From Barthelona sp. PAP020 (Eukaryota; Metamonada: BaSk clade), in assembly GCA_040182905.1 (NCBI GenBank), contig JARQWU010000194.1, forward strand, positions 1-20,030: a stretch of 20,030 nucleotides of DNA, in the 5' to 3' direction. The translations under genes and the position numbers were made by a program. The notes below the pieces were generated by a model. That model saw only the letters and a list, made by a program, of their open reading frames with translations. It was not told where the DNA came from and searched no databases. Of this stretch, positions 6,770 to 15,246 are shown in pieces. How positions within the stretch are numbered: the stretch's first letter is position 1; every line of letters begins with the position of its first letter.

Positions 6770-8002
6770 ATGAAAAGTATACTTGCCATCTGTTTGATTG
6801 GATTAATAATTGGCACATCTTTTGCTCAATTTCAGAACGAAAGATTCATGAAGCCAAACAAGTTTAAAAAGTGGGGATCTGCTGATTCTTCAGCTACTTC
6901 TTGCTCTTCTACTGATAGTGAAGGCACTGCATTTGATTCCGACAAGTATTGCAAATGCCCTCCCTGTGGAAAATGCCCTTATTCAAATGATGAAAAGAGT
7001 TGCATGTCTGAATGTTCTGAACAGGAACACCCATGTCCTCCCACCGAAATTGAATGTCCAACTACTGAAACTGAATGCACAACAACTACTGAAACCGAAG
7101 TTGAATGCCCAACAACTGAAACTGAATGCCCAACTACTGAAACCGAAGTTGAGTGCTCAACAACTGAAACTGAATGCCCAACAACTGAAAGCGAAGTTGA
7201 GTGCCCAACAACTGAAACTGACTGCACTGAAACTGAAACTGAAACTGATTGTACTGAAACTGAAACTGAAACTGAGTGCACTGAAACTGAAACTGAAACT
7301 GATTGCACTGAAACTGAAACCGAAACTGAGTGCACTGAAACTGAAACTGAAACTGAAACTGAAACTGATGATTGTTCTTGTGATTCAACTGATCCTGAAG
7401 ATTCATGCACTGACAGTGAAAAGACTGAAGAATCAAGCAGTTCTTGTGAATCTGAAGATGATAAGTGCATGAAGAACAAAGCTCAATTCCGTAAGAGAAG
7501 AATTCGCAAATTCAAACGCAGGCACAATAAGAAACATGGCAAGAAGGAACACAAGAAACATGATCCTAAGAAAGACAAGAAGCATGATGAAAAGAAGGAC
7601 AAGAAACATGATCCTAAGAAAGACAAGAAACATGATGAAAAGAAAGACAAGAAACATGATCCTAAGAAGGACAAGAAACATGATCCTAAGAAAGACAAGA
7701 AACATGATGAAAAGAAGGACAAGAAACATGATCCTAAGAAAGACAAGAAACATGATGAAAAGAAAGACAAGAAACATGATCCTAAGAAAGACAAGAAGCA
7801 TGATGAAAAGAAGGACAAGAAACATGATCCTAAGAAAGACAAGAAGCATGATGAAAAGAAGGACAAGAAACATGATCCTAAGAAAGACAAGAAACCTGTC
7901 GAGAAGAAAGACAAGAAGCATGATTTGAAGAAGGAGAAAAAACCTGTCGAGAAGAAGGATAAAATCCCTGTCGACAAGAAGGACAAGAAGATGAAAAACT
8001 GA
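6770..8002 (+). CDS. Secreted low-complexity protein with acidic Thr/Glu/Cys and basic KKDKKHD repeat blocks
   Basis: 410 residues. The N-terminus MKSILAICLIGLIIGTSFA is a clear signal peptide with cleavage expected before Q20. A Ser/Cys-rich stretch (about 40-90) with CxxCxxCP spacing is followed by a strongly acidic Thr/Glu/Cys region (about 95-200: PTTETEC units, then CTETETET[DE] units). After a short linker with further Cys, a strongly basic region (about 238-410) contains fourteen in-register 8-residue units HD[PE]KKDKK at 264-375 and four decayed ones (PVE, HDL, PVE, PVD). There is no membrane anchor and no ER-retrieval signal. The separated charge blocks, Thr-rich O-glycosylation potential and His/Asp-rich units suggest an extracellular matrix, mucin-like or metal-binding/adhesive material; this is inference. 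Codon phase is kept across all repeats, so it is a real coding sequence. TGTAAA lies at 8069. Confidence 0.8.
   Translation: MKSILAICLIGLIIGTSFAQFQNERFMKPNKFKKWGSADSSATSCSSTDSEGTAFDSDKYCKCPPCGKCPYSNDEKSCMSECSEQEHPCPPTEIECPTTETECTTTTETEVECPTTETECPTTETEVECSTTETECPTTESEVECPTTETDCTETETETDCTETETETECTETETETDCTETETETECTETETETETETDDCSCDSTDPEDSCTDSEKTEESSSSCESEDDKCMKNKAQFRKRRIRKFKRRHNKKHGKKEHKKHDPKKDKKHDEKKDKKHDPKKDKKHDEKKDKKHDPKKDKKHDPKKDKKHDEKKDKKHDPKKDKKHDEKKDKKHDPKKDKKHDEKKDKKHDPKKDKKHDEKKDKKHDPKKDKKPVEKKDKKHDLKKEKKPVEKKDKIPVDKKDKKMKN
7050..7366 (+). repeat. Coding tandem repeats, Thr/Glu/Cys block (48-bp-type, then 27-bp units)
   Basis: The left part repeats ECPTTETECPTTETEV-like 16-residue units with variation. 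From 7223 there are four consecutive 27-bp units (7223-7330) encoding CTETETET[DE], then a longer partial fifth unit. The 27-bp units differ only at a few positions, which suggests recent expansion. Confidence 0.85.
7559..7894 (+). repeat. Fourteen 24-bp coding tandem repeats (HD[PE]KKDKK)
   Basis: Fourteen consecutive 24-bp units beginning CATGAT, exactly 336 bases. The third codon alternates CCT (Pro) and GAA (Glu), giving a 48-bp higher-order period, broken once by two adjacent Pro units at the fifth and sixth copies. Decayed units continue to about 7990. The repeat also keeps several antisense frames open, which should not be mistaken for genes. Confidence 0.92.
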
Positions 8003-8547
8003 AAAATTTTGTCCGACAAAATCAAAACAATGGTGTCAACCTTTGTGTGACACATTGCCATTTCCAAGTGTAAAACTCTGATTTTTCTTTTTCCAAATTT
8101 GTTTTTGAAATCAGTTTTTTTTTTTTTGGAAGAAAAGAATTGCTTAGATTCTCCAGAAATACAAATGAGAATCTTTATTTGTTTCATACCCAACCAAATA
8201 ATTAACAACAGCTCAAAAACCAGTAATGAAGATTATGTTGACAACTTTCCGAAATAGTGAACCTTTTACCAAAGAATTGTTGTCAAAATTGTTGAAAATT
8301 AAATAATTTTTAATGGCAGTGTTCATTACGAACTTTTATTGAAGATTCAAAGTAAAAACCTTGCTTTTGTGTGAGAACAATTTCCATTTTTCAGATTTGA
8401 GAATTAACATAAATTAACACTTTTGACATTTTTACAATCGTTTTTACAATTAAGTTTCAAATAATTTCATTTGAAAGACAATGAGAAGTTCAAAAAAAAT
8501 TGTTGAATTTGTTAAAATTTTTTTTTCTAGATTGATCGCCTTTTCAA
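8003..8547. other. Intergenic region with small inverted repeats, no gene seen
   Basis: 545 bases, A/T-rich. It holds a long T run (about 8115-8127) and two short perfect inverted repeats: AGATTCTC 8146-8153 with GAGAATCT 8167-8174, and TTGACAAC 8238-8245 with GTTGTCAA 8279-8286. A poly-T stretch followed by CTAG (about 8518-8530) looks like a splice acceptor just before the kinase ATG, so a 5'-UTR intron cannot be excluded, but I find no convincing donor. Confidence 0.55.
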
Positions 8548-10059
8548 ATGGTGATTAATATATTTTCTAAAAATGCGTCAAATGAAATAGAAAATGTATG
8601 CAAACAATGGTATTCAAAAGAAATTCATTTGGATGATTATGAAGATGTGTGTTTGTTGGGACGAGGCAGATATGGAGAAATACACAAAGGAAAGGATAGA
8701 GAACAATCCAACAGATGTTATGCTCTTAAAAAATTGAAAGAATACAAATCACACAAAAATGATGATGAAAATTCTGGAAAACAGCAAAAACCAGTTAAAA
8801 AAGATCCTCTTAATTTTCCTTGCAACTCCTACAGGGAAGTTTTGTTGTTAAAACATTTTGTTCATCAGAATATTGTAAAATTACATGAAGTTGGTTATGA
8901 AAAAGATGAAAATTCCCAGTATACATGGATGATTTTTGAATATTGTCCTTTTGATATGGCAGGGTTATTAAAATTGGAAAATAAGTCCCCTATTTATAAA
9001 AATCCAAGCTGTTTAAGATACATCATCCTTTCTTTGTTACAAGCTATTGATTTTCTGCATGAAAACATGGTTATACATCGTGATTTAAAGCCAGCGAATT
9101 TGTTCTTTACCAAAGAAGGAATTTTAAAGGTTGGGGATTTTGGATTAGGAAGGAAACTAACAGAGTTTCCATGTAAGCTTACCCCAAATTTAGTTTCTGA
9201 GTACTATCGAGCTCCAGAAATCTTTTATGGTTCCAATAGATACGATTATGGAGTTGATATTTGGAGTATTGGTTGCATTATGGCTGAATTAATAATTGGA
9301 AGAAAATTATTTCATGGAACTGGTTCAATTGAAATCATAGATTGCATACATACGTATTGTGGCTATCCAATTCTAGCAGAATGGGAAGAATTAATGTCAT
9401 ACAACAAGTCTAAAGTTATTTTAAAGAGACAAGAACGATTGACTAAAGAGTATTCGACCAATGAAAAGTTAAGAAATTTGCTTGGGAAGGAAATTCCTCC
9501 TGGATGTCATGCTGTTGATTTAATTTGTAAAATGCTGTCTGTAAATCCAAAACATCGAATAACAGCGAAAGATGCTTTAAAGCATCCTTTCTTTAAAGGT
9601 CCCATTCGAAGACCCAATTTAAATGGAATTCCAGCGTTGCATGATTATAATGCAAGAGGTACTATTTCTAAGCATAGTGAAAGAATTTCAAAGATTTTGG
9701 AAAGAAATAATACTCCTCACCAACCATTAGTAAATTCATCGGTTAATTCTAACCCTAATACAAATAAAATAAACAAAGATGGCAATAAAATCATTGAAAT
9801 GGAAAATGACGTTTCAAAAGCAGTATCCAATGCAACTGACAGAAATGCCAGCGTTTTTTGTGAATTTGATGAAATTAAAAAAACACCTGCATTGAATATG
9901 AACCAAAATTTCAACCAATCTCAATCGTTGTCAGCGAAATCTGAACATATTTTAAATACTGACAATGTTGATCAAAATAAGGATTCCATTTCGCCATCAA
10001 AAACAAAATTCAAGCGTGTTTCTGGAAGGGGACGTGTTATCACACGAAATAAAAAGTAG
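8548..10059 (+). CDS. CDK-like (CMGC) Ser/Thr protein kinase with a long disordered C-terminal tail
   Basis: 503 residues. The kinase domain spans about 31-350: Gly loop GRGRYG (38-43), ATP-binding Lys K61, alpha-C Glu E97, HRDLKPAN (177-184), DFGLGR (197-202), and a YYRAPE activation-segment end with T212 at the CDK T-loop position. All catalytic residues are present. The ending HPFFKGPIRRPNLNGIP and the FP..S.REV alpha-C region resemble the transcriptional CDK9/CDK12 group more than cell-cycle CDKs, but PITA.RE/PSTAIRE is not conserved and WYRAPE is replaced by YYRAPE. A 25-residue Lys/Asp-rich insert separates beta-3 from the alpha-C helix. The tail (about 365-503) is Asn/Ser/Lys-rich and ends in a basic GRGRVITRNKK. 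Cyclin partner and exact subfamily are uncertain. Confidence 0.88.
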   Translation: MVINIFSKNASNEIENVCKQWYSKEIHLDDYEDVCLLGRGRYGEIHKGKDREQSNRCYALKKLKEYKSHKNDDENSGKQQKPVKKDPLNFPCNSYREVLLLKHFVHQNIVKLHEVGYEKDENSQYTWMIFEYCPFDMAGLLKLENKSPIYKNPSCLRYIILSLLQAIDFLHENMVIHRDLKPANLFFTKEGILKVGDFGLGRKLTEFPCKLTPNLVSEYYRAPEIFYGSNRYDYGVDIWSIGCIMAELIIGRKLFHGTGSIEIIDCIHTYCGYPILAEWEELMSYNKSKVILKRQERLTKEYSTNEKLRNLLGKEIPPGCHAVDLICKMLSVNPKHRITAKDALKHPFFKGPIRRPNLNGIPALHDYNARGTISKHSERISKILERNNTPHQPLVNSSVNSNPNTNKINKDGNKIIEMENDVSKAVSNATDRNASVFCEFDEIKKTPALNMNQNFNQSQSLSAKSEHILNTDNVDQNKDSISPSKTKFKRVSGRGRVITRNKK

Positions 10060-10383
10060 ATTCATACTTTTTGCTTAAAAATTTACTATTTTTAAAAGAA
10101 TAAACTCATTTTTATTTTAAAATTGTCTTTGGCATCTTATTGTTGCTTAATAACATGAACAAACATTTTGGAGACAAACTTAGGTGTGTGGATGTGATGA
10201 GTACTTGTATGTTCTGCTAAATTTTCCTTTTTTTCTTTAAAAAATTGACAAACTCATCAAAGTCTTTCCACATTTTATAACAATGTATTTTATTTTTTCT
10301 TATAAAAAAATCTATTTTATATGTTTCACAATATTCTCATCATTGTTTTATTATTATTTTTTGGAGGTTCTAATATTAAAAAA

Positions 10384-10405
10384 TGTAAATAATTAATTAT
10401 TTACA
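10384..10405. repeat. 22-bp perfect palindrome
   Basis: TGTAAATAATT at 10384-10394 is followed directly by its exact reverse complement AATTATTTACA at 10395-10405, giving dyad symmetry with no spacer. It could form a cruciform or be a dimeric homeodomain-type binding site; A/T-rich sequence makes chance dyads more likely, but 22 bp is long. Confidence 0.8.
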
Positions 10406-10516
10406 GTGTAAATTTGTTCAATCATAATTTTGTATGTATTCAGTTTGATTGTTAATTAATTTTGTTTAATAAGAATTAACAATTTTATTTTAACTAATTA
10501 CAACGTTTCATTGTAA

Positions 10517-10559
10517 TGTTGAAATAACTTAAAATATCATAAAAATGATTATTTCAACA
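10517..10559. repeat. Inverted repeat, 11-bp arms with 21-bp spacer
   Basis: TGTTGAAATAA (10517-10527) is matched exactly in inverse by TTATTTCAACA (10549-10559). Inside lies a second short dyad, ATCAT/ATGAT, so the whole 43 bases could form a nested hairpin. A 7-bp hairpin (ATTACAA/TTGTAAT) sits just upstream at about 10497-10517. Confidence 0.75.
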
Positions 10560-10622
10560 AACACCATTCTTTGAAAGTCTTTTTTTTTTTGTGAGTTTAT
10601 TAAACTTACCACTTTTAAATTG

Positions 10623-11735
10623 ATGAATTCAAATCAACATTCACAAAATATACCCGTTTCACCAATATTAAATACAAAATCTTTTAAAAGTAACTTTACC
10701 ACACATACTTTTGATGCATATGGATTCGAAATGAATGAAGATAGCCCTTTAAATGATTTTGATAGAAGTCAAGACCGAGAAAATATGCCATGTTGGTTAA
10801 AAATTTTAGAAAATTGGGATGCATTTTATTCATTTGGTTTTGCAACTTCAAAACCCTCACGATATAATGAATTGAAAGAATTGGTAAGAAAGGGAATTCC
10901 AAATTGTTTAAGAGGAAGAGTTTGGTATCAATTATTGGGTTTGAAAGAATTGAAGCAAAGAAATGCAAAGCTTTACGAAATTTCTTTAAATACAAAATTA
11001 AGACATGAAGATGAGCATCAGATCAAATTAGACCTGGAAAGAAGCTTTCCAACGTCTAGATTTTTCAAAGATCGTAATAGCGTTAATTTAGAAAGTTTGC
11101 AAAGAGTTTTACACGCTATAACTATATATGATGAGGAAGTTGGGTATGTTCAAGGAATGTCGTACATTGGTGGTGGATTACTGATGTATTTGGAGGAAGA
11201 AGATGTATTTTTTGCTTTGGTAAGATTGTTACATTTGTCACCATTCAATTTAATCGGTCTTTATGCCGAGGGGCTTCCATTATTGGACAAATATTTACAT
11301 ATCACCAACAAGTTACTTGAAAAGAACTCTTCAAAAGTTTTAAAAAAGTTGGGGGAACAGAGAAATCTTATAGATACAGTTTTTATTGGCTGGTATTTGT
11401 CTTTGTTTGTGTATCATTTCAAATGGTCGACTACTTTGAGGATCTGGGATTGTTTGTTTTTAGAAGGAGTAAAGATTCTGTTTCGCATAGCTATTTCAAT
11501 GGTAAATCTGTCTTATAATGTTTTAGACAGTGTAGAAGAACATAGTAGATTGGAATTGATTCAGAAAACGTTGCCTGCAACAATAAACGCTGATGAGTTG
11601 TTGCGAGAAGCTTTTGAAATTCACTTGAGCAAAAAACATATTCAAAACTATTCCAATGAATTTGATGATAAGGCTTTTAATGATGGTTCATGGAATGAAA
11701 ATTGGGAGTTACTTCAAATGCCCATTTTTAATTAG
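10623..11735 (+). CDS. TBC-domain Rab GTPase-activating protein
   Basis: 370 residues from ATG 10623; a TTG one codon earlier is not a credible start. TBC proteins stimulate GTP hydrolysis by Rab GTPases on endomembranes with two catalytic fingers. Both are intact here: IKLDLERSFP (the IxxDxxR motif, Arg finger at about R140) and YVQGMSYIGGGLL (the YxQ motif, Gln finger at about Q177). The domain begins at RKGIPNCLRGRVWYQLLG (about 89-106) and continues through WDCLFLEGVKILFRIA, so it is complete (about 85-320). The N-terminal 70 residues are polar and the C-terminus is short, giving a minimal TBC protein similar in architecture to GRTP1/TBC1D10-like members. The target Rab cannot be told. 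TGTAAAT lies 44 bases after the stop. Confidence 0.94.
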   Translation: MNSNQHSQNIPVSPILNTKSFKSNFTTHTFDAYGFEMNEDSPLNDFDRSQDRENMPCWLKILENWDAFYSFGFATSKPSRYNELKELVRKGIPNCLRGRVWYQLLGLKELKQRNAKLYEISLNTKLRHEDEHQIKLDLERSFPTSRFFKDRNSVNLESLQRVLHAITIYDEEVGYVQGMSYIGGGLLMYLEEEDVFFALVRLLHLSPFNLIGLYAEGLPLLDKYLHITNKLLEKNSSKVLKKLGEQRNLIDTVFIGWYLSLFVYHFKWSTTLRIWDCLFLEGVKILFRIAISMVNLSYNVLDSVEEHSRLELIQKTLPATINADELLREAFEIHLSKKHIQNYSNEFDDKAFNDGSWNENWELLQMPIFN

Positions 11736-12043
11736 GTTGTTAATTTTTTTTTTTTTGTTAAACCCTTTTTATTGATATTTGTAAATTAATTGTATAAGTT
11801 CTTCTTTTTTTTTGAAACAATTTAACGTTATGTTAAAAACAAAAAGAAAATTTCATTGAATATCTTTAATTTTTTCAATGAAAAGCCTTGTAAAAAAAGT
11901 TAATAACTTTATATTGTTAATAAATTATGTAAATTATGTGAAAACGAACAACACATAGACATATCAATTGTTTTTGATTGAGTATTTGTTTTTTGTTTTA
12001 ATTTTTTTATATATTGTGAAATTATTGATAATTAACAAACTTC
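11736..12043. other. Intergenic region with one 10-bp inverted repeat
   Basis: 308 bases, A/T-rich, no coding frame. TTTCATTGAA (11851-11860) pairs exactly with TTCAATGAAA (11874-11883) across 13 bases. Short direct repeats (GTTAATAA, AATTATGT) lie at about 11900-11940. T-rich tracts precede the UFSP2-like start. Confidence 0.55.
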
Positions 12044-13528
12044 ATGGTTGAATTACAAATATTATCAAAAGTATATGATGATTTACAAAAAATTGTTTCA
12101 AAGAATCAATTTACATTCTTTATTGGACTTGAGATCAAGAATATTCCTACTATATTATATTATCATACAATTGACATTGATTTTAAGAAAAAAAATCCCC
12201 CCAGTCAAAACAATATTGAGACCAAAAAGATTGACACTATTGAATCTCAATTTGAACCTTTTAGAAAATATTATCCTTTGAATACCAAGATAATTGGTAT
12301 AAGTAGACATTATGATTCTCAAATTTCTCCTAATATATATTTTTTTGGTGAAGATGGTAGATTTTACAATTTTGAGAATACTTTTATTGAATTTGAAGTG
12401 ATAAATAAAATAAACTTAAACGTATTATACTTGATTGGAAATATTTATTCAATAGATAGTGAGAAACGGATCAAATATACAAATGGCAGTATGAATCATT
12501 TATTGATGGATGCATTAGAATCAACCCAAACAAATATTAACACTCTTGGATCTAATACAGAGGAAAATATCATTGTGGGTCATATTATGGAGAATGTTGT
12601 TGATTGTGTGTTTTTTGAACGAACTTATTCAGTACATTTTTGTCTTTTGCTAAGCAAAAATAATTTAAAAACAAAAAAGTTTGTCAAAACTTTAGATACT
12701 TATCTTACCGAATACTTAGCCTTGGCTTGTGACACTTCATTCTTTTATTTTGATGACCAACATAAAATTCCCGTAAATTCAGAATTGGAGACTATTGAAA
12801 AGAATCATTTGTTTCCTTCAAGATTTCACTTGGATTTCAACATTATTGAAATTGAAACAATATGTCGACGTTTATGTAATGTACATCTCTCCTCAAAGTT
12901 TGATGAAACAATGACACATGGTATCGAAGGGGATTACATCTATTTCCACTACAAACAAGATGATGAAAATGATATTGGTTGGGGTTGTGCTTATAGATCT
13001 CTTCAATTGTTAATTTCATACGTTGTTTTAAACAATAAACAATTGTACCATCGATTCCGTGAGTTTACCAACACTCCAGAGATGTTTTGTTTGAATATTA
13101 AACAAATTCAAGAATTATTGGTTGAAATAGGGGATAAAGATTGTTCCTTCATTGATTCAAATCAATGGATTGGCAGTGTTGAATGCAGTTTTATATTACA
13201 AAGATTATTCGATGGTTCAATAGAATGCGTTTTAAAATATATAAATTTTAGTGATCTCAATGATGTTTTAGATGTTATTCAACTCTTACAGAGACATTTT
13301 AGTGAAAATCATTCTCCAATAATGATGGCTTCAGGACAATATGCCTATACAATGCTTGGTATCAATACAAATAGTCGTCAAAACCCTCAATTTTTAATTG
13401 CTGATCCTCATTATGTTGGGAAAGATATTGTTGAAAATGTTGTTAAAGGTGGTGGTGTGAGATGGGTTAAAAGGTCTTTTTTTGCCAAAGATTCAAATAC
13501 TACACTGTGTCTTTTTAAATTAACTTAA
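12044..13528 (+). CDS. UFSP2: UFSP2-type Ufm1-specific cysteine protease
   Basis: 494 residues, comparable with the 469 of human UFSP2 and far longer than UFSP1. The enzyme matures the ubiquitin-like modifier UFM1 and removes it from substrates, chiefly at the ER membrane/ribosome. The C-terminal peptidase C78 domain is complete: Y303 in FHYKQD, catalytic C315 in IGWGCAYRSLQ, NQWIGSVE (human RQWIGSIE), and D454/H456 in LIADPHYVG. The first 285 residues correspond to the less conserved N-terminal region of UFSP2 proteins. Presence of an intact enzyme implies that a UFM1 pathway exists in this organism. Two TGTAAAT motifs follow the stop (13548 and 13591). Confidence 0.95.
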   Translation: MVELQILSKVYDDLQKIVSKNQFTFFIGLEIKNIPTILYYHTIDIDFKKKNPPSQNNIETKKIDTIESQFEPFRKYYPLNTKIIGISRHYDSQISPNIYFFGEDGRFYNFENTFIEFEVINKINLNVLYLIGNIYSIDSEKRIKYTNGSMNHLLMDALESTQTNINTLGSNTEENIIVGHIMENVVDCVFFERTYSVHFCLLLSKNNLKTKKFVKTLDTYLTEYLALACDTSFFYFDDQHKIPVNSELETIEKNHLFPSRFHLDFNIIEIETICRRLCNVHLSSKFDETMTHGIEGDYIYFHYKQDDENDIGWGCAYRSLQLLISYVVLNNKQLYHRFREFTNTPEMFCLNIKQIQELLVEIGDKDCSFIDSNQWIGSVECSFILQRLFDGSIECVLKYINFSDLNDVLDVIQLLQRHFSENHSPIMMASGQYAYTMLGINTNSRQNPQFLIADPHYVGKDIVENVVKGGGVRWVKRSFFAKDSNTTLCLFKLT

Positions 13529-13770
13529 CAATGGTTGGATATCTTCTTGTAAATTTATTTGCCTGCTTCTTTTTTTCATTCAAAAATATTTGTAAATATA
13601 AAAGATTTGTGATAAAAATATTAAATCCTTTTCGTAAATATATAATTTAGAAAAAAAAAAAAACTTTGAAATTTGTGAAAAAAGGAACAAACACAAAACC
13701 ACAAAAATTTTACAAATTTTACACAAAAAAAATTTAAATTGTGAATCAACATAAATAACGTATATACATT

Positions 13771-15039
13771 TTAAATAACATAATTGTCACTTGGTCTTGA
13801 ATTCTTATTTTTATTTTTCTCAGTGTACCAAACTCCAACAACTAACACAGCAACAATAGCAGCAAATGCCAACAAACCCCACCAATTAAATGGTTGATCA
13901 AAAAAATCATGTGATGGAGGGTTTAAAACAGTCTTACAAATTGAAGGACCAAACCAAAAACTACTATTTCTAACTTTTACTCCATCATCTGACTCTCCAG
14001 TTGAGATAACAAGCTGATAATAATCAGTGGACACAAGACCAACCCCAAAATGATTATTTATTTGCTCATTTGGATAATAAAATAAAAATGGACTTAATGA
14101 ATTAGCCAGAACATTAAACATGACAATTGCACCGTATTTTTTATTATCAGAGCCATAATTTGCTTGACTTAATACAACCTTATCATTCAAACATCCTATC
14201 AAGCTCAGGCCAGAAACAGAATAATCATAATTTTCAGTGTACTGTTGCAGAGTAATTGTAGTTTCTGAAGTTGGCTTGTAAAATAACAAATAATTTTGAG
14301 TTTTAACAACATAAAAGTTTTCAGTATGTGCCGCTGCAAAAGAACCTGATAACTTTGTGTTTTGGGTAGAACTTAATGAATAAAAAGCATATGCACCTTG
14401 ATATACTTTGACAAAGAACTTACTTTGATAGGTATACATCAAAACATTGTTTTGAGCTCCTAAATATTCATAATACTTTGAATACTGACTTTTATGCAGG
14501 TTTTTATTTTCAATATCATAAGAAAAACACATACCATAAATAGATTTCAACAAATCAGTCTCTGTTCTTCTGACAAAACCATAAAAAAAACCATCATGAT
14601 AGGAAAACTTTCCAGAATGATCATAATCAATAGAAAGAGAAATAATATTGTTAACACTACAAACTTCGTCAATATTAATTATTTTAAGTTGAGTATTATA
14701 ATGTAAAATAAACACTTTGTGAGTGGATGATACAGCTGGCTTAACCACTTTTAGTGAAGCATCAAAAGCAGTTGAACAAACCAATTCAGCATTACCACTA
14801 TAATCAACTTTGTAAACTGAGGCTTTATACTCATCATTGTCATTGCATTGCAATAACACAGAATATTCGGAATTACCTCCAATTAAACTATCATATTGAT
14901 GAACAGCAGGCAAACCTAATTGATTAGAACTCTTTGAATTTGTGTTGTTTAATATCGTTTGATAATTATATTGATAGCAATACATATTTAAAAAAAACAA
15001 GAACAACACAAATATTCCTTTTGTCTTCAAAAATATCAT
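13771..15039 (-). CDS. Type I membrane protein of unknown family
   Basis: 422 residues. The N-terminal MIFLKTKGIFVLFLFFLNMYCYQ is a signal peptide. A lumenal or extracellular region of about 360 residues is rich in Ser, Tyr and Asn with six or so scattered Cys. A single transmembrane segment (W386-Y405, WWGLLAFAAIVAVLVVGVWY) is followed by a 17-residue basic/polar cytosolic tail. Repeated short hydrophobic strands separated by turns (for example VFILHYNTQLKIINI, YLLFYKPT, VVLSQANYG) suggest an all-beta, perhaps propeller-like ectodomain, but I recognise no family. It is divergent from the AHCY-like gene with 207 bases between the start codons, so the two may share a promoter. Minus-strand TGTAAA motifs occur 48-62 bases past the stop. 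Confidence 0.85.
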   Translation of the reverse strand: MIFLKTKGIFVLFLFFLNMYCYQYNYQTILNNTNSKSSNQLGLPAVHQYDSLIGGNSEYSVLLQCNDNDEYKASVYKVDYSGNAELVCSTAFDASLKVVKPAVSSTHKVFILHYNTQLKIINIDEVCSVNNIISLSIDYDHSGKFSYHDGFFYGFVRRTETDLLKSIYGMCFSYDIENKNLHKSQYSKYYEYLGAQNNVLMYTYQSKFFVKVYQGAYAFYSLSSTQNTKLSGSFAAAHTENFYVVKTQNYLLFYKPTSETTITLQQYTENYDYSVSGLSLIGCLNDKVVLSQANYGSDNKKYGAIVMFNVLANSLSPFLFYYPNEQINNHFGVGLVSTDYYQLVISTGESDDGVKVRNSSFWFGPSICKTVLNPPSHDFFDQPFNWWGLLAFAAIVAVLVVGVWYTEKNKNKNSRPSDNYVI

Positions 15040-15246
15040 TGTGCATAAATAAAATAGTTAAAAAATTTTTTTTCTCCAGAAAATGCTTTTCTTTTAAAAT
15101 TTATGTATCCCTAATCATTTAAAAAAAAAGAAGCCTGTTGAAAGACAGAAAATTATTTGCTTCTATCAGAAATTTTCAATTCTTTGCGAACTTAACCAAT
15201 AATACGAACACAAAAATGAAGAAAACTTTAAATCAGTTAAATAAAT

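Larger units (their letters stand above)
10060..10622. other. Intergenic region with a cluster of palindromes, no gene seen
   Basis: 563 bases of very A/T-rich sequence with no credible coding frame. From about 10384 to 10560 it carries several inverted repeats in close succession (listed separately), plus a weaker GTTAATT...AATTAAC pair near 10450-10480. T11 followed by GTGAG occurs at 10580-10595. Open possibilities are a promoter of the TBC gene, a replication origin or a small non-autonomous element; the sequence does not decide. Confidence 0.55.

Noticed and set aside
7559-7894. CRISPR-like direct repeats
   Set aside because: Units are contiguous with no spacers and lie in frame inside a eukaryotic secreted protein gene.
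7433-8208. Long antisense open frames over the KKDKKHD repeats
   Set aside because: They are kept open mechanically by the 24-bp period (in-phase repeat), encode repeated hydrophobic strings, and lack independent start or context.
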